From assembly GCA_051880395.1 (NCBI GenBank), contig JBJENW010000035.1:1-64000 (forward strand): DNA of 64,000 nucleotides, read 5' to 3'. Position 1 is the first letter of the stretch. Every line of letters starts with the position of its first letter. Origin of the DNA: JBJENW01 sp051880395. GTDB lineage: Bacteria; Bacillota; Clostridia; Lachnospirales; Lachnospiraceae. Below, in pieces: positions 42,309 to 51,244 of this stretch. The notes under the pieces are model-generated. The model was not told the DNA's origin, made no database searches, and saw nothing but the letters and a program-made list of their open reading frames with translations. Both the position numbers and the translations under genes were made by a program.

Positions 42309-43712
42309 CTAATATGCATTTTTATTGATAAAGCCCTTAAATATCGTTAAAAACAAGATTTTAAAATCAAACCCCAATGTCCAGTTTTCGATATAATACA
42401 GATCGTGCTCAATCCGCTTTCGTATCGATGTATCTCCTCGATATCCGTTTACCTGCGCCCAGCCGGTAATTCCGGGACGCACCTGATGTTTTACCATATA
42501 TCGCGGAATCTCTTCTCTGAATTTTTCCACATACTGAGGTCGTTCCGGACGCGGTCCTACCAGGCTCATGTCCCCTTTGAGCACATTAAAAAACTGTGGT
42601 AGTTCGTCAATACTTGTTTTTCGTATAAATTTTCCAACCGGCGTTACACGTGGATCATCTCGAACGGTCCAGCCTTTTTTCTCTTCTTTTTCATCCTGCA
42701 CACGCATGGAACGGAACTTGTACATCTTAAACGGGCGATTATGCAACCCTACACGTTCCTGACAGAAAATCAATGGTCCCGGTGAGGTCAGTTTTATGAT
42801 GATCGCTGTCACAAGCATCACTGGTGAAAACAAAATAATACAAAAAATCGAACCTATAACATCCACGATTCGTTTGACCAGCATATTTGATGTGTCCGAT
42901 AACGGCACATACCGAATATTGACGACCGGCAATCCCTGCAGATCTTCCGTATACGGACGCGTCGGAATAATATTGTTATAATCCGGTATAAACTTGGTAT
43001 GCACACCGGATTTTTCACAAAGTGCCACGATATGCTCTAATTTATGGTATTCAGATAATCCAAGCGTAATCGCAATCTCATCGAGCTGGTTTTTCGACAA
43101 CCGTTCCAAAAGATTTTCGATTTTTCCCAAAACCTTGATTCCTTTATACGCCGTACCGATTTCCACATTGTCATCTAACACTCCCTGAACGGTATATCCC
43201 CACTGCGGATTTCCTAAAATCCGATCAATATACTGTTCCGCGGCACGCGAATATCCGACCAGCAGCACATGTTTCTGATTATATCCTTTTTTGCGCATAT
43301 CGCGAAGGACATACCGAATCACATTCCGCGCCAAAAGATCCAACGCCATATTAATGAAGTAAAAATAGACGATCATCTCACGCGAGAAATCCGGCTGATT
43401 CACCATGAATAAAATAGACAACCATGCGACCAGACCAATCGTATTTGCCTTTAAGATATTCGATCCTTCCTGCCTTCTGCCCTGTACCCGTTTCGGCGTA
43501 TACATATGGCATACATAGTACAGGATCATATACATCGGTACGATCAAAAGCAGCGCGCTCATATAATATTCAAGTGACAAAACGCCCTCTGCCTTATCAC
43601 GAAATCCACTTTGGAATTTCACCCACCATGCAAGTATATAAGACAGGATCACTACACATACATCAAGCAGCACATGCAGCCTGTTAAAATGTTTTTGGTT
43701 CTCTTTGATCAA
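42309..43712 (-). CDS. Polyprenyl-phosphate hexose-1-phosphate transferase, WbaP/WcaJ-like
   Basis: A long-form priming enzyme of 467 residues. Four membrane helices fill about 10-115, a CoA-binding-like Rossmann region has KHVLLVGYSRAAEQYI, and the C-terminal transferase domain has GPLIFCQERVGLHNRPF, YKFRSMR, TSIDELPQFFNVLKGDMSLVGPRPERP and PGITGWAQVNGYRGDTS. It loads the first sugar phosphate, usually Glc or Gal in this class, on undecaprenyl phosphate. The start is TTG at 43712, with AGGTGAG five bases upstream. A promoter-like pair lies at 43772-43800. It differs from the short PglC-like enzyme at 23946, so the locus has two entry points. Confidence 0.93.
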   Translation of the reverse strand: MIKENQKHFNRLHVLLDVCVVILSYILAWWVKFQSGFRDKAEGVLSLEYYMSALLLIVPMYMILYYVCHMYTPKRVQGRRQEGSNILKANTIGLVAWLSILFMVNQPDFSREMIVYFYFINMALDLLARNVIRYVLRDMRKKGYNQKHVLLVGYSRAAEQYIDRILGNPQWGYTVQGVLDDNVEIGTAYKGIKVLGKIENLLERLSKNQLDEIAITLGLSEYHKLEHIVALCEKSGVHTKFIPDYNNIIPTRPYTEDLQGLPVVNIRYVPLSDTSNMLVKRIVDVIGSIFCIILFSPVMLVTAIIIKLTSPGPLIFCQERVGLHNRPFKMYKFRSMRVQDEKEEKKGWTVRDDPRVTPVGKFIRKTSIDELPQFFNVLKGDMSLVGPRPERPQYVEKFREEIPRYMVKHQVRPGITGWAQVNGYRGDTSIRKRIEHDLYYIENWTLGFDFKILFLTIFKGFINKNAY

Positions 43713-43771
43713 TTCTTCTCACCTATTACCTGTTTCTAGTAAATCATCCCCTGTTTTTCCCATCTTTCTTT

Positions 43772-43800
43772 ATGATACAATACAACAGGAAAAAGGACAA
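43772..43800 (-). promoter_or_regulatory. Candidate promoter for priming transferase/LCP/carbamate kinase unit
   Basis: On the minus strand TTGTCC (43800-43795), a 17-base spacer and TATCAT (43777-43772) lie about 60 bases before the TTG start at 43712. The match is moderate. The gap from 43713 to 43811 shows no clear terminator for the gene upstream. Confidence 0.5.
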
Positions 43801-43811
43801 CAGGGAATTTA

Positions 43812-44771
43812 TCAAATTTCACGAAATCTTAGAAAAATATTCTTCCACAACTCCAGCTGAATCCGAATATACTGTGGCAGATTCCGTCTGCGAAACGGCA
43901 CCTTTCTGTCTTTTTTACACAACCGAACCCCTTGTACAAGTCCTTTTGCATAAGCACTTCCCAATCGTTTTCGAATAAAAAATAACTCTTTGATTCCGAA
44001 TCCCAAAAGAAGAAACGGCATGTTTAGAAGTAATTGGAAAAACGGCATATTTTTATACGCTACATACACACTGTTGCGCGCCGATAATGTAGATTTCCAC
44101 ACATTATAGCGCGATCCTGTCGTTGCACTTCCAACGTGATAGACGCGTGCATTCGGAAAAAAATAATTGGAATATCCATTGATTTTTGCACGATATCCAA
44201 CATCAATATCCTCTAAATAAGCAAAATGTGTTTCATCAAAATACCCGATTTTTTTAAACAGTTTTCGGCGGTAGATCGCTGCACCCGCACAGGCAGAAAA
44301 CACTTTTTTTTCTTCGATGTATTTTTCCTGTGATTTTCCTTTCCCGATCGCAAATGCCCAACCAAGTGCACTATACAGATTTCCGGCATCATCCAGCACT
44401 TGATGGTCATCGTAACAAAGCATCTTCGCTGACCCGGAAAACGCATCCGGATGTCGTTCCATTCCGGCGATCAACTCTCGCACAAAGGAAGGTTCCGCTT
44501 CCGTATCATTGTTGAGTAAAATCACATAATGTGTGACAGCTGCCTGAATTCCAATATTCACCGCCGCAGGAAATCCTTTGTTTTGTTTCAGTGCAATGAC
44601 CTGCACCCATTCAAATTCTTTTTTCAAGAATTCCACACTTCCATCCGTCGAGCCGTTGTCCACCACGATCACGAAAAAATCGGATATATCCTGCCTCTTT
44701 AGGGAATTCAGACAAGGTGCTAGGTATTTTTTCCCATTATAGTTGGGTATGATCACTGTCGCTTTGTGCAT
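43812..44771 (-). CDS. GT2 glycosyltransferase, rhamnosyltransferase-like
   Basis: A 319-residue GT-A enzyme: ATVIIPNYNGKKYLAPCL, VVDNGSTDGSVEFL, NKGFPAAVNIGIQAA, LLNNDTEAE, then FAYLEDIDVGYRAKINGY. The C-terminal ~70 residues are hydrophobic then basic, as in WbbL-like enzymes. The ATG at 44771 has GGAG six bases upstream and overlaps the preceding gene by 35 bases, a long but plausible coupling. It is the last gene of block 1. Confidence 0.84.
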   Translation of the reverse strand: MHKATVIIPNYNGKKYLAPCLNSLKRQDISDFFVIVVDNGSTDGSVEFLKKEFEWVQVIALKQNKGFPAAVNIGIQAAVTHYVILLNNDTEAEPSFVRELIAGMERHPDAFSGSAKMLCYDDHQVLDDAGNLYSALGWAFAIGKGKSQEKYIEEKKVFSACAGAAIYRRKLFKKIGYFDETHFAYLEDIDVGYRAKINGYSNYFFPNARVYHVGSATTGSRYNVWKSTLSARNSVYVAYKNMPFFQLLLNMPFLLLGFGIKELFFIRKRLGSAYAKGLVQGVRLCKKDRKVPFRRRNLPQYIRIQLELWKNIFLRFREI

Positions 44772-45717
44772 CTTTTTCTCCTTCTTTCGTTCTTCCTCGA
44801 ATTTCACGGATCACATACTGCGGTGTATTGTTGACGCTGATATTCATACGACCGATGTACTCTCCCATCAGTCCGAGCATCATGAGGATCACACCGCCGA
44901 TCACCAGCTGCACCACGATCAACGAAGTCCATCCTGTCACCGGTTCCCCGATGATCAGACGTTTCAGTACGACGATAATGCCGACAAGAAATCCGATACA
45001 GGCTGTGAGAGTTCCCACAATGGTCGAAATCCGAAGCGGTTTTACGGAAAACGAGATAAATCCGTTCATCCAGAGATTCAGACATTTCGCCAGCGTGAAG
45101 TTCGAAACTCCCTCCTCCCGTTCTCTGTGTTCAATGTAGACATTTGTCATTCGGTTTGTTGTTCGAAGCATCAGCCCCCAGATATACGGATTGGAATTTT
45201 TATCCGTCAACATCTGCTCGACAACAAAACGGTCCATAACAAAGTAGCTACACAGTCTTAGGTCTTTTGGTTTTCCAAGCAGTGCATCCGCCATAAGATC
45301 ATTCAGGCGGCTGCCGAAATTTTTAAACCAGCTGTGTTTTTTCACATGATATTTTCCAAATACCACATCCCAGCCTTCTTCGATCTTATCCAGTAACTTC
45401 CATGCCTCCGACGCCGGATTTTGTCCGTCGTCGTCCAACGATACGATATATTCTCCTTTTGCGATGGAATATCCCGCCATCAAAGCACTGTCCTGTCCGA
45501 AATTTTTCGCCAGATCCACTGCGACCACATGCGGATTTTCTTTCTCCAGTGCAAAAATTGTTTCCTTTGTATGATCTTTCGGCGATGCATCATTTACCAA
45601 AATGATTTCATAGGCATATCGATCATTTCCCTGAAATTCCTTTTCAATCTCTGCCACTACATGACCGATCGTGTGTTCTGAATTATAACAGGGAATCACA
45701 AATGAAATCTGTTTCAT
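44737..45717 (-). CDS. GtrB/ArnC-like polyprenyl-phosphate glycosyltransferase
   Basis: A 326-residue enzyme with a GT2 domain (ISFVIPCYNSEHTIGHVV, LVNDASPKDHT, LDDDGQNP) followed by two membrane helices (about 230-295), the layout of GtrB, ArnC and GacI-type enzymes. They load sugar onto undecaprenyl phosphate on the inner face, to be flipped and used by GT-C enzymes for side chains. Candidate flippases are the GtrA proteins at 6054 and 30447. It follows the small zinc-ribbon gene by 14 bases. Sugar unknown. Confidence 0.9.
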   Translation of the reverse strand: MKQISFVIPCYNSEHTIGHVVAEIEKEFQGNDRYAYEIILVNDASPKDHTKETIFALEKENPHVVAVDLAKNFGQDSALMAGYSIAKGEYIVSLDDDGQNPASEAWKLLDKIEEGWDVVFGKYHVKKHSWFKNFGSRLNDLMADALLGKPKDLRLCSYFVMDRFVVEQMLTDKNSNPYIWGLMLRTTNRMTNVYIEHREREEGVSNFTLAKCLNLWMNGFISFSVKPLRISTIVGTLTACIGFLVGIIVVLKRLIIGEPVTGWTSLIVVQLVIGGVILMMLGLMGEYIGRMNISVNNTPQYVIREIRGRTKEGEKDAQSDSDHTQL

Positions 45718-45731
45718 CCTGCTTGTCCTTT

Positions 45732-45929
45732 CTACTTTTCATGTTTATGAATGTACAGCCAGCTATCCCTGTAATCTTCCCGCTGTTTTTCATCCATATC
45801 ACAAAATTTTTCATAACTGATCTTTGCTGGTGTCATCTGTGAATTGCCACATTTAAAACACTCCACTTCTTTTCTTCTTGAAACTGCCCGCATCCAGCCG
45901 CACTCCGGGCAAATATATACTTTCATCAT
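45732..45929 (-). CDS. Small zinc-ribbon protein
   Basis: A 65-residue protein with two CxxC knuckles, CPEC at residues 7-10 and CFKC at 24-27, which should bind one zinc. The rest is charged and includes SYEKFCDMDEKQREDYRDSW. No family was recognised. Its ATG overlaps the stop codon of the large kinase-like/GT2 gene (ATGA), with GGAG eight bases upstream, so translation is coupled. Tight linkage between two transferase genes suggests a partner or assembly role, but the sequence does not show a reaction. Confidence 0.72.
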   Translation of the reverse strand: MMKVYICPECGWMRAVSRRKEVECFKCGNSQMTPAKISYEKFCDMDEKQREDYRDSWLYIHKHEK

Positions 45930-48900
45930 ATGCCATGCTCCGTATTAATATATTTTCCATTTAACGCCAATCCGATACGATATGCTTTCTGTTTGGCATC
46001 GTTTAGTGAAATCTTACAGCGAAATCCTGCATTCTGTCCTTTTTTTCCATACAATTCTGCCAGATCCGCACGCGATACGATCTGTGCCTGAAATGCCGTC
46101 GCATTCCCTTTTCGATCCCGCAGGACCACGATCGGATTTTGTTCTTCTTTTCGTTTTGCGGCTGCGTCAAATACCCAGCCGGTAACGAGGATAAAACGGT
46201 CTGTCTTTTTTACTGCATCGATCGCATATCGTAACGACCTCTTGCCGGATACCATGCCGTCCAGTGTAAAATCTGCGATCGCATTCTGAATCACGGATAC
46301 TCCACTCATGTTATAGGAGAAATCCCCACGATCCTGCACCAGATTCGGGTTATAACAAGGGTCATATCCTACGAAATTCGGATGCAGTTCATACAAATGC
46401 GCTGCCTCTCGCTGCAGGCGTGCTGCTTTCTCTGGCGCAATATCTAATCCTCGCGTCACGGACTCGTAGTGATACAGGGTCACATCGTTTCGAAGGACGT
46501 TGAAATAGCCATGTTCCACCAGCTTAAAGCAAAGATCCACATCATTGTAGGAAATTGGCAATGTTTCCTCAAATCCTCCGATCTCCCGGAATTTTTCTGC
46601 ATCCACCATCAGACACGCCCCTGTTACGATCGTATAATTATAATCGAGAATATTGCGTCCCCAATATAAATTCAGCGAATCATCATACTTATGGAATGCA
46701 TGTCCTGGTCCGATCTCATAATTGACAACACCGGCATGCTGAATCAGATTCGAATCCGGATATAACAGTTTTGCTCCCACTGCTCCGGTGTGCGTCTGTC
46801 CTGCCTGTCCTGCCATCCGCTGCAGCCACTGAGGTTCCGTCACACGAATATCATCATTTAAAAACAAAAGCAGTTCACCCTTTGCATGGGATGCCCCGGT
46901 ATTACACATTTTAGAAAAATTAAATTCCTGTTTTTCATAGTAATACGCTCCGTTATATTTCCGTATCAACGCTTCATATTTCTCACGGTTCTCCACACTG
47001 CTGCCATTATCTACAACGATCAACTCATAATTTCTGTATTCGCTTTGCTCCTCGATCGATGTCAAACACTGCGACAGCATTTCGTAATTATCTTTACTTG
47101 GAATAATGATACTGATCAACGGATTCTCCACCGGATCATATACCACACGGTACTGCTGCACCTCTTTGATACATTCTAGTTTTGCCGATATTCCCCGTCT
47201 CTGCATGGCATCTTTTTTCGCCTGGATCGTCGACTCTACAATATACGGTTTCGCCGTCAGATCATTCGCCGTAGATTCTTTTCGCATCCGCCAGTGATAC
47301 AAAATTTTCGGCACATGTCCGATCTCTTTTGTCTGCTCCATCACACGCAGCACCAGATCGTAATCCTGCGATCCTTCATATCCGACCCGCATTCCTCCGA
47401 TCTGATCGATCAGTGACTTCCGATACATCGAAAAATGACAGGTATACATATAGGACATGAATGTATCCGGTGACCAGTCCGGTTTGAAAAATGGATCCCG
47501 ACGTTCTTTTCCGTCTTCGCTGATTTTATCTTCATCCGAATAAATAAAATCATAGTTTGGATTTTCATTCAGCTTCTCTGCCATTGCAAACAACGCATTC
47601 GGTGCCAGCAGATCATCACAGTCAAGCAATGCGACAAATTCACCTTCTGCAGCAGCAAATCCATCGTTAGTCGCACGTGAGATATGCCCGTTTTCTTCCC
47701 GATAGATTACTTTGATCTTTGGCATATTCTCGTATGTTTTCAAGGTACGGCGCACGTTTTCCATCGTTGATTTATCATCTACAAGAATCAGTTCCCAATT
47801 TTTATAGGTCTGTGTGCGCACAGACTGGATCATCGCATTCAACATATCATCTGCAACATTATAGACCGGAACGACAACGGAAATTAGCGGTTCATACTCC
47901 AATGGATGTGTCTCATATAAATCGGTCTCATTCTTTTTCATCCACATCACATACATGGCATTGTCCCCGTATTTGCTCATCTCAAGCGCATATTTCACAG
48001 CAGACGGGCCTGCATGTTTTAGAATGGATGCCGCATGATATACACGCTTTGGCAATACTTTTTTTGCAGTTTCTTTACAGTTTTCTTCTGCTGCGTGCGT
48101 CACATTCTTTACAACACCACCGGCTTTTTTTCCAACCTCACGGACCGCAACTGTCGGATGCTTGAGCGCTGTCTCATATTTTACCACCTGTGCATGTTCC
48201 CGCTGTACACTTTCAAGTGCCTCCTGTAGTGCCTGATGCTCGTCCTCTTTTTCTTTCACAAAATGTTGCCATGTCATACCGGTTTTTCCGTACTGCGCCA
48301 GATACATATATTCCCGGTCTTTTCCATGAACATGCTGCTGAAAGAGATCATCCATTGTGCGGTAGACATCATAAAGTTCTGACGAAATGCCGCATTCCTC
48401 CAGCAGTTTTTTCTCGGAAATGACCGTTTCCAGTACCTCGCGATTTTTATTGTAAAAGTAATAGACGGTCCGAAACCGCATGAATTCTTCCGGAAGTGGG
48501 AATTCAAACACCCATTCATAGTCCAGACAGTACCATTTTCCGTCTGAGATCACATAATTATCAAAGATCGTATCAAGATTTGCAATTTTTACGGCAGGCT
48601 TTCCGATCAGCCTTTCATCCGCCGTTTTAAAGATCTCGCAAAACGCTTTTGTCTCTTCAAACGGCTGCATACTGTCCTGCTGAAACTGAAAGATTATCTG
48701 CAGAAACTGATTCAGATTTTTCAAAAGTTTTGGAGCATCTGTCAGATCCGCTTCTAACAGACCAGATACGCTCTCCCCTTCCACAAACGGGAAACGCACC
48801 GCCTTCTTATGCATGGTCGGCGCCAGAAACTGCACACACTCATACGTATCCCGCAGTTTCTCATACCGTCCCAAAAAAGCCTGGATATGAGTTTCTGCCT

Positions 48901-49018
48901 CTGGAGAAAGCGGACACTTCTCGGCATAATCCACGCCGTCTTCCTCGTAAATGATCGTGCTGATCTGATATTGCGGTACACGTTCTCGATTATACTTTGC
49001 AAATTTTACTTTTCTCAT
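45926..49018 (-). CDS. Kinase-like domain fused to two GT2 glycosyltransferase domains
   Basis: A 1030-residue multidomain protein. Residues 1-240 look like a divergent protein-kinase/APH fold: a Lys at 34 (DYAEKCPL), a hinge-like RFPFVEGESVSGLL, a catalytic-loop-like NLDTIFDN (147-154, with the D-x4-N spacing of HGDLKPEN) and LDYEW (165-169) in the DFG place. A helical linker (255-370) leads to GT2 domain one (about 378-620; LLDCDDLLAPN) and GT2 domain two (about 650-900; FLNDDIRV, YNDVDLCFKL). A strand-rich tail of ~110 residues follows. The methyltransferase gene lies 15 bases upstream. The kinase reading is inferred from motif spacing; the His-to-Asn change may affect activity. GGGAGG precedes the ATG. 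Confidence 0.8.
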   Translation of the reverse strand: MRKVKFAKYNRERVPQYQISTIIYEEDGVDYAEKCPLSPEAETHIQAFLGRYEKLRDTYECVQFLAPTMHKKAVRFPFVEGESVSGLLEADLTDAPKLLKNLNQFLQIIFQFQQDSMQPFEETKAFCEIFKTADERLIGKPAVKIANLDTIFDNYVISDGKWYCLDYEWVFEFPLPEEFMRFRTVYYFYNKNREVLETVISEKKLLEECGISSELYDVYRTMDDLFQQHVHGKDREYMYLAQYGKTGMTWQHFVKEKEDEHQALQEALESVQREHAQVVKYETALKHPTVAVREVGKKAGGVVKNVTHAAEENCKETAKKVLPKRVYHAASILKHAGPSAVKYALEMSKYGDNAMYVMWMKKNETDLYETHPLEYEPLISVVVPVYNVADDMLNAMIQSVRTQTYKNWELILVDDKSTMENVRRTLKTYENMPKIKVIYREENGHISRATNDGFAAAEGEFVALLDCDDLLAPNALFAMAEKLNENPNYDFIYSDEDKISEDGKERRDPFFKPDWSPDTFMSYMYTCHFSMYRKSLIDQIGGMRVGYEGSQDYDLVLRVMEQTKEIGHVPKILYHWRMRKESTANDLTAKPYIVESTIQAKKDAMQRRGISAKLECIKEVQQYRVVYDPVENPLISIIIPSKDNYEMLSQCLTSIEEQSEYRNYELIVVDNGSSVENREKYEALIRKYNGAYYYEKQEFNFSKMCNTGASHAKGELLLFLNDDIRVTEPQWLQRMAGQAGQTHTGAVGAKLLYPDSNLIQHAGVVNYEIGPGHAFHKYDDSLNLYWGRNILDYNYTIVTGACLMVDAEKFREIGGFEETLPISYNDVDLCFKLVEHGYFNVLRNDVTLYHYESVTRGLDIAPEKAARLQREAAHLYELHPNFVGYDPCYNPNLVQDRGDFSYNMSGVSVIQNAIADFTLDGMVSGKRSLRYAIDAVKKTDRFILVTGWVFDAAAKRKEEQNPIVVLRDRKGNATAFQAQIVSRADLAELYGKKGQNAGFRCKISLNDAKQKAYRIGLALNGKYINTEHGI

Positions 49019-49033
49019 ATACTGCCTCCCTTC

Positions 49034-49927
49034 CTATTTGCTGCTGATTACAAGAAATGAATTGGCAAACATCGGAAACAGCCCGTCCTCACAGATTCCG
49101 CCAAATGCCTGCGCTTCATTGAAAAACATATATCTGTCACGGTCATATGCCACCGACAAGGCTCTCAGATCTCCAGGCTTCGGCAGATAGCTGTCTGAAA
49201 AAATCTGTGTCGGCAGTTTATAATCCGGCATCGGATAATAGAATTCATTAGTCCGAAATCCCACCTGCCGCAGCATATCCTCCAGCACATTTCGAGAAAA
49301 CGTACGGACACGCTCCACATTGTGATAATTTTCGATTCCGTCAAACAATTCACCCGTATGGTCTTCTCTTGCACCCGCAAAATACTTCAAGCCGTATTTA
49401 TTCTCGATTGCAATAAAAAGTTTTCCGCCCGGTTTTAAAAATGCCTGTGCTTTTTTCAACATATCCAGAAATGGATTTTTTGAATTCACATAACAGATAG
49501 AATATTCAAAAACACCGATAAGTGTCACATAATCGAATTTCTGATCCAGCTTGATATCTTCGAAGTTTCCGACATAAATTTCGAGATTGTCGCAATCCTC
49601 ATTTCGCGTTGCATTGATCGTAGAACGCTTTTTCGACAGATCAATGGCTGTGACATGTTTTGTCTTTCTACAGAAAAGACCGGTCAGTGCACCACAACCC
49701 GCTCCGATTTCCAATAATGTCCCGTCCGGATCAAAGTCATACCAATCCAGCAGATTTTCTCTCATATTCGATAAATGATACAAATGCGGCCAGGAATTTC
49801 CTTCCCTCAGCATTTTCGGAATGTCTTCTTTGTGCTGTGCCGCCTCTAACAATTCATCTTCGACCTCTCCGTCACTGTAGAGATCCGTTCCACTGTAATA
49901 GGTCAGGTTTAATTTTTCTTCTATCAT
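49034..49927 (-). CDS. Class I SAM-dependent methyltransferase
   Basis: A 297-residue enzyme. It has motif I GTLLEIGAGCGALTGLF (69-85), an acidic residue after the next strand (VTAIDLSKKR), LEIYVGNFEDI, DYVTLIGVFEYS and, later, FIAIENKYGLKYFAGARED. It sits 15 bases upstream of the kinase-like/GT2 gene and 18 bases downstream of Wzt. In WbdD of E. coli O9a a methyltransferase and a kinase in one protein cap the chain with methyl phosphate. Here the same two activities could be encoded by adjacent genes. AAGGAG precedes the ATG. The methyltransferase fold is firm; the target is inferred. Confidence 0.87.
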   Translation of the reverse strand: MIEEKLNLTYYSGTDLYSDGEVEDELLEAAQHKEDIPKMLREGNSWPHLYHLSNMRENLLDWYDFDPDGTLLEIGAGCGALTGLFCRKTKHVTAIDLSKKRSTINATRNEDCDNLEIYVGNFEDIKLDQKFDYVTLIGVFEYSICYVNSKNPFLDMLKKAQAFLKPGGKLFIAIENKYGLKYFAGAREDHTGELFDGIENYHNVERVRTFSRNVLEDMLRQVGFRTNEFYYPMPDYKLPTQIFSDSYLPKPGDLRALSVAYDRDRYMFFNEAQAFGGICEDGLFPMFANSFLVISSK

Positions 49928-49945
49928 CGGCTGCTCCTTTCTCCC

Positions 49946-51226
49946 TTAACATTTTGTAATCTCTACCTGCGAATCCAGATCAAAGAAACCTACCGTATCC
50001 TGCTGTGAGATCACGGTCAGATTCGTGATATCGTATAACCGGTCATACACCGTAAACTCCCCGTCTACATAGCCGGTACATCCAAACGAGACCAGATACT
50101 CTCCGCCCTGCATCATCGCTTTCTGGGAAAAAGAAATCTCGTAGGATTCCCCTTTTTTCGCAAGTTCTAAATCTTTGCGTTCAAACATTGTATTTGTCCC
50201 GGTCACATCTTGTCCGCGAACATTTTTGATCGTAAAGGCAAAAATCGGATTTTCGACATCCTCAGCCACTTCCACCCGCATTTTGACCGTAAACGATGAC
50301 TTTTTCATGATCAGATTCGTGATCCGATCTGTCTCATCAAAAATTCCAAAATCAACAATCGAAATCTTCTGCGTTCCGTAGGTATCGTTTTCTTCATTTA
50401 TACGAAGCTGATCTTTCCAGTAAGTCCCCGGCTTTCGGATTTCTTCTGCCTGAGGCTCTGTTTCTTTTGCTTCATCCTCATTTTCATCATACTGATTGAC
50501 CAGGATCTTTTTATAGATATCCACCATTTCTTTCGGATTTCCTTCTTTGATCTTTGTTCCATGATTTAACACGATCGCGCGATCACAATATTTCACCATT
50601 GCACTCATATCGTGCGTCACTAAAAGGATCGTCGTACCGTTTTGTTTGATCTCATTCATCTTTTGAAAACACTTCGATTGAAAATAGATATCCCCCACAG
50701 ACAACGCTTCATCAACGATCAGAATATCCGGCTCCACATTGATCGCAACCGCAAAAGCCAATCGTGCAAACATACCGCTCGAATACGTTTTCACCGGCTG
50801 ATTGATATAATCCCCGATTCCTGCAAACTCTGTGATCGCCCCCACGCGTTCATCCATCTGCTCTTTGGTATATCCCATCATCGAACCGTTCAGGTAGATA
50901 TTCTGTATTCCGGTATATTCCTGGTTAAATCCGGCGCCAAGCTCTAAAAGCGCTGAGATTTTTCCTTTTACATTTACTTCGCCACTGCTCTGCGTAAGGA
51001 CGCCGGTAATGATTTTTAATAATGTCGACTTTCCAGCCCCATTTGTTCCGATCAGACCAACTGTTTCCCCTTTATATACATCAAATGAGACATCCTGAAG
51101 CGCATAGTATTCTTCATAATTCTGCTTACGCGTCAGGCGCAGTGCATCCTTCAGTCGTTCCATCGGGCTTGTGTATAGCTTGTATATCTTTGTAACATTT
51201 TTTATCTGTATCACTTTTTCTTCCAT
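49946..51226 (-). CDS. wzt: Polysaccharide ABC exporter ATPase with C-terminal domain (second Wzt)
   Basis: A 426-residue ATPase with Walker A GLIGTNGAGKSTLLKII, signature YSSGMFARLAF, Walker B PDILIVDEALSVGD and the His switch in LLVTHDMSA. An acidic linker (about 245-270) joins a strand-rich C-terminal domain of ~140 residues (GTQKISIVDFGIFD onward) like the cargo-binding domain of O9a Wzt. The ATG at 51226 has GGAG nine bases upstream. Another ATG at 51241 (431 residues) has no visible site. Pairs with the permease gene upstream. Confidence 0.92.
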   Translation of the reverse strand: MEEKVIQIKNVTKIYKLYTSPMERLKDALRLTRKQNYEEYYALQDVSFDVYKGETVGLIGTNGAGKSTLLKIITGVLTQSSGEVNVKGKISALLELGAGFNQEYTGIQNIYLNGSMMGYTKEQMDERVGAITEFAGIGDYINQPVKTYSSGMFARLAFAVAINVEPDILIVDEALSVGDIYFQSKCFQKMNEIKQNGTTILLVTHDMSAMVKYCDRAIVLNHGTKIKEGNPKEMVDIYKKILVNQYDENEDEAKETEPQAEEIRKPGTYWKDQLRINEENDTYGTQKISIVDFGIFDETDRITNLIMKKSSFTVKMRVEVAEDVENPIFAFTIKNVRGQDVTGTNTMFERKDLELAKKGESYEISFSQKAMMQGGEYLVSFGCTGYVDGEFTVYDRLYDITNLTVISQQDTVGFFDLDSQVEITKC

Positions 51227-51244
51227 TTTTCCACTCTCCATGTA

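Noticed and set aside
48754..49002. Small minus-strand frame overlapping the start of the kinase-like/GT2 gene
   Set aside because: It lies in another frame of a gene with clear motifs and has no ribosome-binding site or domain of its own.
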